Shown piece by piece: positions 44,046 to 51,995 of a stretch of 64,000 nucleotides of DNA. The notes below the pieces were generated by a model that was not told the DNA's origin, made no database searches, and saw only the letters and a list, made by a program, of their open reading frames with translations. Within the stretch, counting starts at the first letter, position 1; every line of letters starts with the position of its first letter. The translations under genes and the position numbers were made by a program. The stretch spans positions 102,166 to 166,165 of the forward strand of contig NZ_JAAUVI010000010.1 of assembly GCF_021352225.1 (NCBI RefSeq). The letters are read 5' to 3'. Source of the stretch: Methylobacterium sp. C25. GTDB lineage: Bacteria; Pseudomonadota; Alphaproteobacteria; Rhizobiales; Beijerinckiaceae.

Positions 44046-44258
44046 CTAAATCGGAATGCGTCGACGCTCGTCACCTGTCTCATCGCGAATAACGACGCAC
44101 CAGCCACCGCCATTGGCGAGCTCGCCCGCTGCTTTCATCTCCTCGACGCAGAGAGCCGCCTGTTTGGTGACGTCGTCGAGATCGTCCGCTTCGACACCAT
44201 CTTCGTCGCGAACCACCTCATCGTCTCTGACCATGTCGAAGTAAAAACGCGCTGGCAC
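44046..44258 (-). CDS. DUF6894-type small protein
   Basis: 70 residues from a GTG with GGAG six bases upstream. 'PARFYFDMVRDDEVVRDEDG' followed by VEADDLDDV and a helical segment 'QAALCVEEMKAAGELA' matches the DUF6894 pattern common in many copies in Methylobacterium and other Rhizobiales. The function is unknown. A 15-residue longer reading from 44303 lacks support. Confidence 0.7.
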   Translation of the reverse strand: MPARFYFDMVRDDEVVRDEDGVEADDLDDVTKQAALCVEEMKAAGELANGGGWCVVIRDETGDERRRIPI

Positions 44259-44803
44259 GTTGGGCTCCGGGTCTGTCCGCCTTGGTAGGCGGGATAAATT
44301 CATCTTCGGGTGAGATTCCGCTTACGTGCGATTCAATACAGACGGCATTCAGATGGTTATGCAAGCTAGATAATCAATATACACTTGCGTCCGCGACAAT
44401 CATCAAAATACATCTATGGCGCAATTCGAAAGGATTAATGCCGTGACTCAATTGCGCGCCGGCGATGCACCGCCGACCGAAAAGCCCGATGAAAAGCCGG
44501 ATAACGCGGTGCGTGCGCATCTGCGCTCCATATTGCTCAGGCTCGCCTCTCATCTCGCCGAGCGGCGACCTCGGGACTAGTTCGAACGTTGGTTTTGTGG
44601 GCTTAATGTTCGGTTAATTCACGCCGGCTTCATCAAACCGAAACGCCTCCCCTTTCGTTCGATGGGAACCATCCGCGAACACGACGAGGCCACGGCTGTG
44701 CTCGGGATAAGGACCGCCATGGGCGCCGCAGGCGGCGAGTAAGACGCCGATCACCTACATCAACTCGCTCTGACGATTATTTTTGTTCGATCGATGCCAA
44801 ATT
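44259..44803. other. Lower-GC intergenic stretch with a small ORF
   Basis: About 545 bases rich in A/T, between the DUF6894 gene and the methyltransferase. Apart from a 54-codon ORF (44416-44580) and a 26-codon ORF (44662-44742), nothing is recognisable. Confidence 0.4.
44416..44580 (+). CDS. Possible small hypothetical protein
   Basis: 54 residues, MAQFERINAVTQLRAGDAPP at the N-terminus, then a Lys/Pro/Asp linker and a basic amphipathic helix (RAHLRSILLRLASHLAERR). No clear ribosome-binding site. It looks like a plausible small accessory protein, but no family is recognised. Confidence 0.33.
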   Translation: MAQFERINAVTQLRAGDAPPTEKPDEKPDNAVRAHLRSILLRLASHLAERRPRD

Positions 44804-45628
44804 CTACGACGACGCCTTCCGCGCCTCCAACCAGACATGCTTGCGCCAAGTTGGGGGGAGCACTCGATCGCCCAAGCCGTAACGCTCTTCTAGATCGATC
44901 ATGAAGCGTTGGCTGGCGTTCTTGCGTTTGCGGCTTTCATACGTTGCGTTGACCGAGAAGACTTGAACGGTCTCCAGTCCCAACATTGCCGGAATGGCCT
45001 CAAATTCCGATAGAGTATATTCTCGGTGATGTCCGAGGTGCGGATAGCCCTCGCGAAAGAACTCTGCGAAGTTTTCATGCGCCGTGCGACCGGCGAGCAC
45101 GCGAAATCTCATCTCGATGCGCGCAAGATTGGGAACGGACAGGCATAGACGGCCGCCGGGCTTCAGCGATTTCGCCATCTTGTCGAGTACTGGCTTCGGT
45201 GAGTGCGGAAAATGCTCCATCGTCTCGAATGCCACCGCAGCATCGAAATGGTCGGCCGGTAGCGACATCTCGTAGGCATCAGACCGGTCGATCCGAATCC
45301 CTATGCGGTCGAAGAGCTCGAGACGACGCCGGACCTCCTCGGCGATCTCCTGGATGCGCTCTTTCTCTCGCGGCTCCGCATACGGAAGTGTATCGACGAC
45401 CGTGACTTCCGTGCCGAGCACGTGGCAAACAACAAGATAAGCAGAGATGCTGCCACCAACATCGCATAATCGACCACCGGGTGCGCTGGCAAGTGCCGCA
45501 GATACTTGCATTCTGGCGCTAATGTCTTGCTGATCACCCAGCATCCGACAAGCTTCGGCACATGCGCTCTCGAATGCAGCGCGTGCCATCCCGCGCTTGT
45601 TCAAAATCCGTTCTACGGTGGGATGCAT
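44804..45628 (-). CDS. SAM-dependent methyltransferase (class I)
   Basis: 274 residues. Motif I is degenerate ('GGRLCDVGGSISAYLVVCHV'), followed by 'EVTVVDTLPYAE', the post-II acidic segment 'FDAAVAFETMEHFPHSPKPV' and 'LKPGGRLCLSVPNLARIEMR'. These are typical of methyltransferase domain 11/23 proteins acting on small molecules or sugars. GC content is clearly lower than in neighbouring genes and codon choice is less biased, which suggests horizontal acquisition. Nearness to capsule-export genes makes a surface-glycan substrate possible, but this is inference. Confidence 0.8.
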   Translation of the reverse strand: MHPTVERILNKRGMARAAFESACAEACRMLGDQQDISARMQVSAALASAPGGRLCDVGGSISAYLVVCHVLGTEVTVVDTLPYAEPREKERIQEIAEEVRRRLELFDRIGIRIDRSDAYEMSLPADHFDAAVAFETMEHFPHSPKPVLDKMAKSLKPGGRLCLSVPNLARIEMRFRVLAGRTAHENFAEFFREGYPHLGHHREYTLSEFEAIPAMLGLETVQVFSVNATYESRKRKNASQRFMIDLEERYGLGDRVLPPTWRKHVWLEARKASS

Positions 45629-45751
45629 CTGTTGTCCTGCGAGACTGAGACGATCATTCCCACGCTCAAGCCAGAGCGACAGTCAAGCGCTCGCCCGAAC
45701 AGAAATGCGAGCCCTCGCACAGATTTGGCGACGCGATGTATGATCGTCGCG

Positions 45752-45838
45752 TCAACGACCGCGGAGAAAGAAGAACCACACCAGGAGGATCAGCGGAATG
45801 GGGACGCCAATGAGCCACAATAGACCGCCGGTAAGCAT
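45752..45838 (-). CDS. 28-residue single-span membrane peptide
   Basis: MLTGGLLWLIGVPIPLILLV then WFFFLRGR: one hydrophobic helix with a Gly-Val-Pro-Ile-Pro kink and a basic end. A strong AGGAG lies seven bases upstream of the ATG. Peptides of this pattern recur in Rhizobiales genomes. Function unknown. Confidence 0.62.
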   Translation of the reverse strand: MLTGGLLWLIGVPIPLILLVWFFFLRGR

Positions 45839-45985
45839 GGTTTTCTCCTGATCTGCGGCCGAAAACCAGCTAAGTGACCGACAGGTTCCGAAGGCTTTTT
45901 GGCGGATCGCTCCGCAAAAACTGTTCTGCTCGTTCCATGCCCTTGTCGAGGGCGGTGATTGCCGCCCGACATGGGAGATGCGGAC

Positions 45986-46252
45986 ATGACCAAGACCACG
46001 ATCCTCGCCCTTGTGGGGCTAGGCCTGATCGGCCTCACGCAGCCGGCCCTCGCTCAGGGGGGCGCCGCCGGCGGACATACGGGAAACCAGGAATTCCTCG
46101 ACGTCGATCTCGACAATGGCGGGGTCTACTACAACGGCTACAATTCGGGCCGTTACTGGCTCTACCGCACCGTCGACGTCTACAACCGCTACACCGGTTA
46201 CGTCGAAGCCCGCAGGGTCCGCCGCTGCGGCCGCGGCCTGTACCTGCCGTAG
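45986..46252 (+). CDS. Small exported protein
   Basis: 88 residues from the ATG at 45986. Signal peptide MTKTTILALVGLGLIGLTQP then ALAQ. The mature part is Tyr/Asn/Gly-rich ('GVYYNGYNSGRYWLYRTVDV', YNRYTGYVEARRV) with a single conserved-looking CGRG near the end. Unknown family. It lies just upstream of the mini-lipoprotein and the caspase-like gene on the same strand. Confidence 0.65.
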   Translation: MTKTTILALVGLGLIGLTQPALAQGGAAGGHTGNQEFLDVDLDNGGVYYNGYNSGRYWLYRTVDVYNRYTGYVEARRVRRCGRGLYLP

Positions 46253-46264
46253 GGAGGCGATCCG

Positions 46265-46339
46265 ATGGTGCTGACCACGATCTCGCCCCTCCACCTCATC
46301 GCCCTCAGCCTCGCCGTGGCGCTGATCGCCGGATGCTGA
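46265..46339 (+). CDS. Possible 24-residue lipopeptide precursor
   Basis: The ORF MVLTTISPLHLIALSLAVAL then IAGC ends directly after the cysteine of a perfect lipobox (LIAGC). If translated and processed, the product would be a single diacylated cysteine. It begins 12 bases after the preceding stop codon, and that gap (GGAGGCGATCCG) includes GGAGG, a good ribosome-binding site. Confidence 0.42.
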   Translation: MVLTTISPLHLIALSLAVALIAGC

Positions 46340-46484
46340 GGGCCGCTACCTCGGCTCGCAATTGTGTCTCCGGGCTCCAGCGGCTAACCCTCTGCCGCGC
46401 CCGGAGACGGGTGCGCGCCATTCCAAGCACCGACGACCAGGCCAAGGCCGACCGGAGACGACGCGCATGCCGAGAGAGGCCGTG

Positions 46485-48566
46485 ATGTCCGTGATGCGCA
46501 AGAGCATCCGCGTCGCCGGAGCAGTTCTTCTCGCAGCAGGCCTCGGACTCACCCTTCCACCGCCCGCACGGGCCGCGGCCGATCCGGCCGTCTTCTCCGA
46601 CAATGCCGATTCAGTCGCGGTGGTGATCGGCAACCGCACCTACAAGCAGACGGTCCCGGTCGACTTCGCTCATAACGATGCCGACGCGATCCGCAGCTAC
46701 CTCGTCGAGCGGCTCGGCTACCGCGAGAGTAATGTCTTCGTCCTGAAGGACGCGACGCTCAACGAGTTCAACCAGGCCTTCGGCACCGAGCGGAACCCGC
46801 AATCCGGCCGCCTCTGGCGCAGCGTGCGCGAAGGCCGCTCGAACGTGTTCGTCTATTATTCCGGCCACGGTGTGCCGGACCTCGCCACGCATCAGCCCTT
46901 CCTGCTGCCGGAAGACGGCAACCCGAACCAGGGCGAGAGCGGCTACTCGCTCGAAACGCTCTACCGAAACCTCGACCTCGTGAAGCGAAAGATCGGCGCG
47001 GACCGCCAGCTCGTGGTGATGGTCGATGCCTGCTTCACCGGCGAGACCGGCCGCAAGGGCGAGAGCCTTCTCGCGGTCTCAGCACCCGGATTCGCCCCGG
47101 CCAAGCCCAAGACGGAGGCCGGCATCGTGCGCGTCGTCGCCACCTCCGGCGCGACCCCTGCCAACTGGGACGAGCCGAACAAGCTCGGCCTTCTCACAAG
47201 CCGCTTCCTGATGGGCGCGTCGGGTCTCGCCGATGCCAAGGACCAGCAGGGCAATGGCAACGGCCAGGTCGAGTGGTCCGAGCTGAAAAGCTATCTGCGC
47301 AGAGAGGTGGAGGATACCGCGCGCCGCACCAGCGGTCGCGAGCAGGTGCCGGAGGTCGACGACGCTCCCATCGTGCTCAAGGCCGCCCTCCCCGTCGATG
47401 CCGTCGCGAAGGGTGTCGCCGCAGTGCGCGACGAGGCGGCGTGGCGCCGGGCAGAGAGCCTCGGCACGCGCGAGGCTTTCGAGACCTATGTCGGCACCTG
47501 CGGCGAGACGTGCGCCTATCGCGACCGCGCTATGGAGAGGCTCTTCGCCGGACGCAAACGGGATGCGGCGGCGGTCGATCAGGAGAACTGGGGCCGGTTC
47601 AGCGCGCAGCGCCAGTATCAGGCCTATCTCGATTCCTGCCGCGAGATCTGCGCCTACAAATCTCTCGCGGAAGGCTATCTCGGCGGCTCGGATCCGGGCA
47701 GCGACCCGCGAGTCAAACGCTGCGACGAGCTCGCAGCGGCGACCGACGACCGCGACCGGCCCAAGGGCGTGACCGGGGTCAAGATGGGGCGAATTGAGTC
47801 CTCCGCGGCCATCGAGGCCTGCCGAAACGCCGCCACCGCCTATCCGAATGTCCGCCGCCTCTCCTACCAGCTTGGCCGCGCCTACGACCGGACCGATCGC
47901 TACAAGGAGGCCTTCGTGGCCTACGACGTTGCGGCCAAGGCCGGCAGCATTTCGGCCATGAACAACCTCGCTACGCTCTACGAGAACGGCCAGGGCGTGA
48001 AGCGCCAGCAGGCGGAGGCTTTCCGGCTCTACCGGCAGGCCGGCGATGGCGGGAACGTCGTCGCGCTGGCCAACGCCGCCCGCATGCTCGAGTACGGCAA
48101 CGGAATCCCGAAGAACGAGGCGCAGGCCGCCGCCCTCTACAAGCGCGCAGCCGAGGGCGGCGACGTGCCCTCGATCAGCAAGCTCGTGCCCTACTACTCC
48201 ACCGGCTCCTACGGCTTCCCGAAGGACCTGCGGCAGGGCTTCGATCTCTTCCGACGGGCCGCGGATAAGGGTGACCCTGTCGCCATGGCCACCATGGCAA
48301 CGTTGATCGACAACGGTTTTTCCGGGTTCTTTCCGGGAGTGCGCTCCTCCGACATGGTGATGCGCGCGCTGAAGAAGGGCGAGCTCGGCGCGGCCTCCGT
48401 CTCCGCTACCGACACGGCGGCGCAGAAACTCAAGCCCGACACCATCCGCACCGTCCAGCGCGCCATCAAGGAGGCCGATTACTACCCCGGCGCCATCGAC
48501 GGTCGCTTCAACCCGGTCTTCGTCCGTGCGCTCGACCAATACGCCAAGGCGAACGAGACGGAATGA
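46485..48566 (+). CDS. Exported caspase-like (C14) protein with Sel1 repeats
   Basis: 693 residues from the ATG at 46485 (AGAGG five bases upstream; an ATG at 46467 is also possible). Signal peptide 'GAVLLAAGLGLTLPPPARAA'; then a caspase-fold domain starting 'SVAVVIGNRTYKQTVPVDFA', with catalytic dyad His128 in 'YYSGHGVP' and Cys183 in 'VMVDACFTGE'. Next are two 45-residue repeats with a Cys-x3-Cys pair (TCGETCAYRDRAMERL; SCREICAYKSLAEGYL) and at least three Sel1-like repeats. A C-terminal segment 'TIRTVQRAIKEADYYPGAID' resembles a peptidoglycan-binding motif. First gene of a long operon; its stop overlaps the next start (ATGA). Confidence 0.85.
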   Translation: MSVMRKSIRVAGAVLLAAGLGLTLPPPARAAADPAVFSDNADSVAVVIGNRTYKQTVPVDFAHNDADAIRSYLVERLGYRESNVFVLKDATLNEFNQAFGTERNPQSGRLWRSVREGRSNVFVYYSGHGVPDLATHQPFLLPEDGNPNQGESGYSLETLYRNLDLVKRKIGADRQLVVMVDACFTGETGRKGESLLAVSAPGFAPAKPKTEAGIVRVVATSGATPANWDEPNKLGLLTSRFLMGASGLADAKDQQGNGNGQVEWSELKSYLRREVEDTARRTSGREQVPEVDDAPIVLKAALPVDAVAKGVAAVRDEAAWRRAESLGTREAFETYVGTCGETCAYRDRAMERLFAGRKRDAAAVDQENWGRFSAQRQYQAYLDSCREICAYKSLAEGYLGGSDPGSDPRVKRCDELAAATDDRDRPKGVTGVKMGRIESSAAIEACRNAATAYPNVRRLSYQLGRAYDRTDRYKEAFVAYDVAAKAGSISAMNNLATLYENGQGVKRQQAEAFRLYRQAGDGGNVVALANAARMLEYGNGIPKNEAQAAALYKRAAEGGDVPSISKLVPYYSTGSYGFPKDLRQGFDLFRRAADKGDPVAMATMATLIDNGFSGFFPGVRSSDMVMRALKKGELGAASVSATDTAAQKLKPDTIRTVQRAIKEADYYPGAIDGRFNPVFVRALDQYAKANETE

Positions 48567-49897
48567 GGCACCTCCTCCTCGCCGCACTGCTGCTCCTGCC
48601 GGGCACGGCCCATGCCGACCCCGCCACCGCCTCCCTCTCTCCCTTTCTCGACGCTGTCGCTGCCTGCGCCGGCCACCGGGACGTCACCCTCGCCGTCGTC
48701 GGGGTCGAGCCCGGTCAGACCGCGCTCTCGCGGGAGCAGGCCGAAGAGAGTCGCCTCGCCGTCGAAAGCCGATTGCAGGCCACCGGTCGCGTGAAGCTCG
48801 CTGCCTCGGCCGATGTGGTACGGATCAAGGCGCTTCGGGAGGGCACCACCGGTCTGTCGGGCGCCGAGGCCGAGAGCCAGATCCGCGAGGCGTTTTCGGG
48901 CGATGCCAGTGTCTTCCTGGTCGAGCCTCGCCGGGCCGGCGAGACGGCCGCTTTCCGGCTCCAGGCCATCACCCGCAACGCAGCCTGCAAGGCGACGAGC
49001 GAGCCCATGATCGTTCCGATCCGCGTCGGAGCCGGCGTGTCGGACGTCGATGCCGTGATGCAGGGTGCCGTGACCGCCTTCGGGCAGGCCGCACCGAACG
49101 CGAGCGCGATCGAGGTTTGCCCGTTCGTGGCAGAGGGCGGCCACTCGACCTGCGCGGGCGCGCTCACCGACCGCCTGATGATCGCCCTCGACGCGGAGGC
49201 GCGCTCGCCGAACCGCGTCCTCAAGGGCAACCGACTCGACGTGCGCCGCCGGCCAGCCGGCACTGCCTGCTCCGGCCCCGCCACCGCGCGCGGGCGGTTC
49301 TCCACCGATCAGCAGCGCCAGTCCTGGATGGAACTCGAATTCCAGCGTGACGGAGCCGTGATCGCCCCGACCGGCCGTCGCCGGATCGGTATCGAAGGAC
49401 TCGGCTGCGATCCGACCCCGCGACCGTTTCTCGACCATCTCGCTGCCACTGCGCGCACCGATGGCGGCCGCCTGACGCTGGCGGCGACGGCGACACCCTT
49501 CTCCTCCGGGCAGCGGCTAGAGATGCGCATCGAATCGCGGGCGCGCCAGAGCCTCTATTGCTGGGTCGTGGCGCCGGACGAGACGGCCTATGTCGCCCTG
49601 CCAGTGCGGGGCAATGCCATGTCGCTCGCACCGCTGAAGGCCGGTGAAAGCCGCCGCTATCCGCGGGGCTACGGGCTCGACGAGATCGTCGCGGGCGAGC
49701 CCTTCGAGAACCTGTTCGCCTGTTTCGGCGTCGAGGACGGCCTGCCGCCTGAACTCGCCGAACGCTGGCTCGCCGCCGCCCCCGGGGCGGATGGCGAGGC
49801 GCGGCTGCTGCAGCCGCCCGAGGTGCTCGATCTCCTGGACAAGATCCGGGCGACGCCCGGCGTCACCGAGGCCACTGCACGGATCGTGGTGCGATGA
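48563..49897 (+). CDS. Exported DUF4384-like protein
   Basis: 444 residues. A clear signal peptide (MRHLLLAALLLLPGTAHA) leads to an N-terminal half resembling a periplasmic activator-type fold ('CAGHRDVTLAVVGVEPGQTA', 'ASADVVRIKALREGTTGL'). A C-terminal beta-rich domain follows: 'SRARQSLYCWVVAPDETAYV', 'LPVRGNAMSLAPLKAGESRR' and 'EPFENLFACFGVEDG'. This is the DUF4384 pattern often coupled to caspase-like proteins. It overlaps the caspase gene by four bases, so the two are translationally coupled and probably interact in the periplasm. Confidence 0.68.
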   Translation: MRHLLLAALLLLPGTAHADPATASLSPFLDAVAACAGHRDVTLAVVGVEPGQTALSREQAEESRLAVESRLQATGRVKLAASADVVRIKALREGTTGLSGAEAESQIREAFSGDASVFLVEPRRAGETAAFRLQAITRNAACKATSEPMIVPIRVGAGVSDVDAVMQGAVTAFGQAAPNASAIEVCPFVAEGGHSTCAGALTDRLMIALDAEARSPNRVLKGNRLDVRRRPAGTACSGPATARGRFSTDQQRQSWMELEFQRDGAVIAPTGRRRIGIEGLGCDPTPRPFLDHLAATARTDGGRLTLAATATPFSSGQRLEMRIESRARQSLYCWVVAPDETAYVALPVRGNAMSLAPLKAGESRRYPRGYGLDEIVAGEPFENLFACFGVEDGLPPELAERWLAAAPGADGEARLLQPPEVLDLLDKIRATPGVTEATARIVVR

Positions 49898-49944
49898 CGA
49901 ACACGTAACCGCGATGGGACAACCCGGCCCAAAAGGGGTGACGG

Positions 49945-51426
49945 ATGGCCGGCCAGACGATATCGATGCGCGACCTCAAGGCTTTACAAGGGCTTGCACC
50001 CAGAGAGCGCATGAGTGGCGGATACGACGAGCGCTGTGCGGCCGATCTCGCCATTGTCGGCGAGGGCCGCGACCTTTCCCGCGAGGATCGTGCCTGGCTC
50101 GCCCGGGTCGTCACTGGTGCCGTGCGCCCGAACCGCGACAAGCCGCTCTGGGACCTCGCCCACGCGCTTGCAGCACTCGCCCGACTCCGAGGATGCCGTG
50201 ACGGGCGCGACCTGATTACTTTGGCGCTCGATCCCGGTCTGGCGCGAGCCGATGCGATCGAAGCGCGGCTCTCTGCCGTGAGCGCAGAGGCCGGCGCTGC
50301 AACGGACGGGCGCGGCCTCGTCCTGCGGGACGGCGGAGAGGGCTGGCGCACCACCTGGTCCGGTCTCGCCAGGCTGCTGGCACTGGCCGAGTTCGTGCTG
50401 ACGTCCGAGGATCTCGGCCATTTCGCCACGATCTCGGGCTGGTTCGACGAGTTGGTCACAGGGCCCGATCCGGACGCCGCTGCATTCCTGGCCAAGCGCC
50501 TGGCGCGCCACCTCGCGGCATATCGCAACGCGCATCTGCCTCTGGCGCCGCTCGAACGGCGCTTTCGCGCGATCCTCGGCTTCCTCGACGGGCGCCGAAG
50601 CTTCGTCGACGACGACATCCTCGATTTCTGGCGCAATGAGATGGCCACGGGCGAGCGGCCGGGTTTCCGGACCGTGGCGGAGCATTTCGTGACCTTCGAG
50701 GCGGCTTCCGGCCTGCTCGGCGGCCTGGAGAGCCTCGCGGCGGCCTCCTCTCTCGACGCGGCCGAGGGCTGGGAGGAGCGGCTCGATGCCTCGCTCGCCG
50801 ATTTGGCCGCCTCGGAGCCGGCCGAGGCCCTGGCAGCCCTGCTCTCCGATCTGCCGGATGGCCCGAAGATTCTCACCGGGGCCGAGCGCGATGATCTCGC
50901 CGACTTCCTGCGCCTCGAACCCTTTCATCGGACGCGGCCGCTGACGGCGTTGCGGGCGGCGAGCTTCGGGCGGGTGCAATCCGGCATCGCCAACCGCCTG
51001 CGGCGGGGCGGAGGCGGGGCAGACGTCGCGCAGCGTGCTTCTTGCGCCGAGGCCGAGAGCTATGCGGCGCTCAGGGAGCGTGCCGGCTCGCTCGCGACGC
51101 ATCTCGCGCGCATGCTGAAGATCGCAGCCGCCCTGCGCATTGCGGATAGAGACGAGCTTCCTGTCGAGGCGCGCGCCGCTCTGGAAGCCGCCGAGGCCGA
51201 TTTGCGGCGCGTGCGCCGGGCCGGGTTCGAGGACCGCGCCCGTCTCGCCGCAGGTTTCGCCGCGGTCGACGCGACTTTGGTGAGACTCGCCGAGGAGACC
51301 GGCAGGTTGGAGCAGGCGCTCGCCACGCTCGCCCGCCAGCGACCGCTCGAACCCGCCTTCGCCGCCGACCTCGAGATTTTCGCGCGAGCCTTCGCAACCG
51401 CCTATGCCGGCGAGGCCGCCGCATGA
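49945..51426 (+). CDS. Hypothetical helical cytoplasmic protein
   Basis: 493 residues, almost entirely alpha-helical, Ala/Leu/Arg/Glu-rich, without signal peptide or membrane helix. Segments such as 'LSREDRAWLARVVTGAVRPN', 'LDFWRNEMATGERPGFRTVA' and a C-terminal coil ('TLVRLAEETGRLEQALATLA') are visible, but I recognise no family. It sits 47 bases after the DUF4384-like gene, and its stop overlaps the next start (ATGA). Operon position ties it to the exported caspase and protease, perhaps as the cytoplasmic arm of the system. Confidence 0.7.
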   Translation: MAGQTISMRDLKALQGLAPRERMSGGYDERCAADLAIVGEGRDLSREDRAWLARVVTGAVRPNRDKPLWDLAHALAALARLRGCRDGRDLITLALDPGLARADAIEARLSAVSAEAGAATDGRGLVLRDGGEGWRTTWSGLARLLALAEFVLTSEDLGHFATISGWFDELVTGPDPDAAAFLAKRLARHLAAYRNAHLPLAPLERRFRAILGFLDGRRSFVDDDILDFWRNEMATGERPGFRTVAEHFVTFEAASGLLGGLESLAAASSLDAAEGWEERLDASLADLAASEPAEALAALLSDLPDGPKILTGAERDDLADFLRLEPFHRTRPLTALRAASFGRVQSGIANRLRRGGGGADVAQRASCAEAESYAALRERAGSLATHLARMLKIAAALRIADRDELPVEARAALEAAEADLRRVRRAGFEDRARLAAGFAAVDATLVRLAEETGRLEQALATLARQRPLEPAFAADLEIFARAFATAYAGEAAA

Positions 51427-51935
51427 GCGACGAGGGTCGGATGCTCGCCGAGATCCATGCCGCCCGCGGCCTTATGCGCGTGAGCGCTCCCGCACGGACG
51501 GTTGGCCACTCAGCACTCTGGGCTCACGCGACCCGCGAACCGGGGGAGCCCGTGGATTTTTCCGTGGTGCGGGCGTTGCGCACCGATCTCGACACGGCCC
51601 AGCGCTACCGCACGATGCTCGGCGCCCAGGCCCTGGCCTACGCCCCGGTCGCCGCGGCCGCCTCCGACGGTGCCATCGCCCGTCGCCGGATCGGCGCCTT
51701 CGAGTTGGAGATCCTGCCGGCCGATGGTGACGCACCGCCGCTTCTGGTCCTGCGCGGCACGGAGGCGAAGACGCCCCGTATGATTGAGGCTTGGCTCGGC
51801 GACGAGATGGTCCGGCTCGACCTCGGCGCGCCGGCTGACGGCACGATCCTGCTCGCCCTCGATCCCGCCGTACCCGATGCACTGGAACTTGGCCGAATGC
51901 TCCGCGATCCGGCCTGCGCGGTGTTTCTTCTGTGA
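51423..51935 (+). CDS. Hypothetical cytoplasmic protein
   Basis: 170 residues, no signal peptide. Begins 'MSDEGRMLAEIHAARGLMRV'; the C-terminal half is beta-rich ('AFELEILPADGDAPPLLVLR', 'GTILLALDPAVPDALELGRM'). No family recognised. ATGA overlap with the 493-residue upstream gene strongly suggests their products work together. Confidence 0.65.
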   Translation: MSDEGRMLAEIHAARGLMRVSAPARTVGHSALWAHATREPGEPVDFSVVRALRTDLDTAQRYRTMLGAQALAYAPVAAAASDGAIARRRIGAFELEILPADGDAPPLLVLRGTEAKTPRMIEAWLGDEMVRLDLGAPADGTILLALDPAVPDALELGRMLRDPACAVFLL

Positions 51936-51995
51936 GGATCACCGCTCCGGAGAACGCCGCGTGATCTTGCCCGTGGCGATGATGGGCGGTGGCGC

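Noticed and set aside
43145..46000. att site duplication next to tRNA-Ser
   Set aside because: No second copy of the tRNA 3' end and no integrase gene could be seen.
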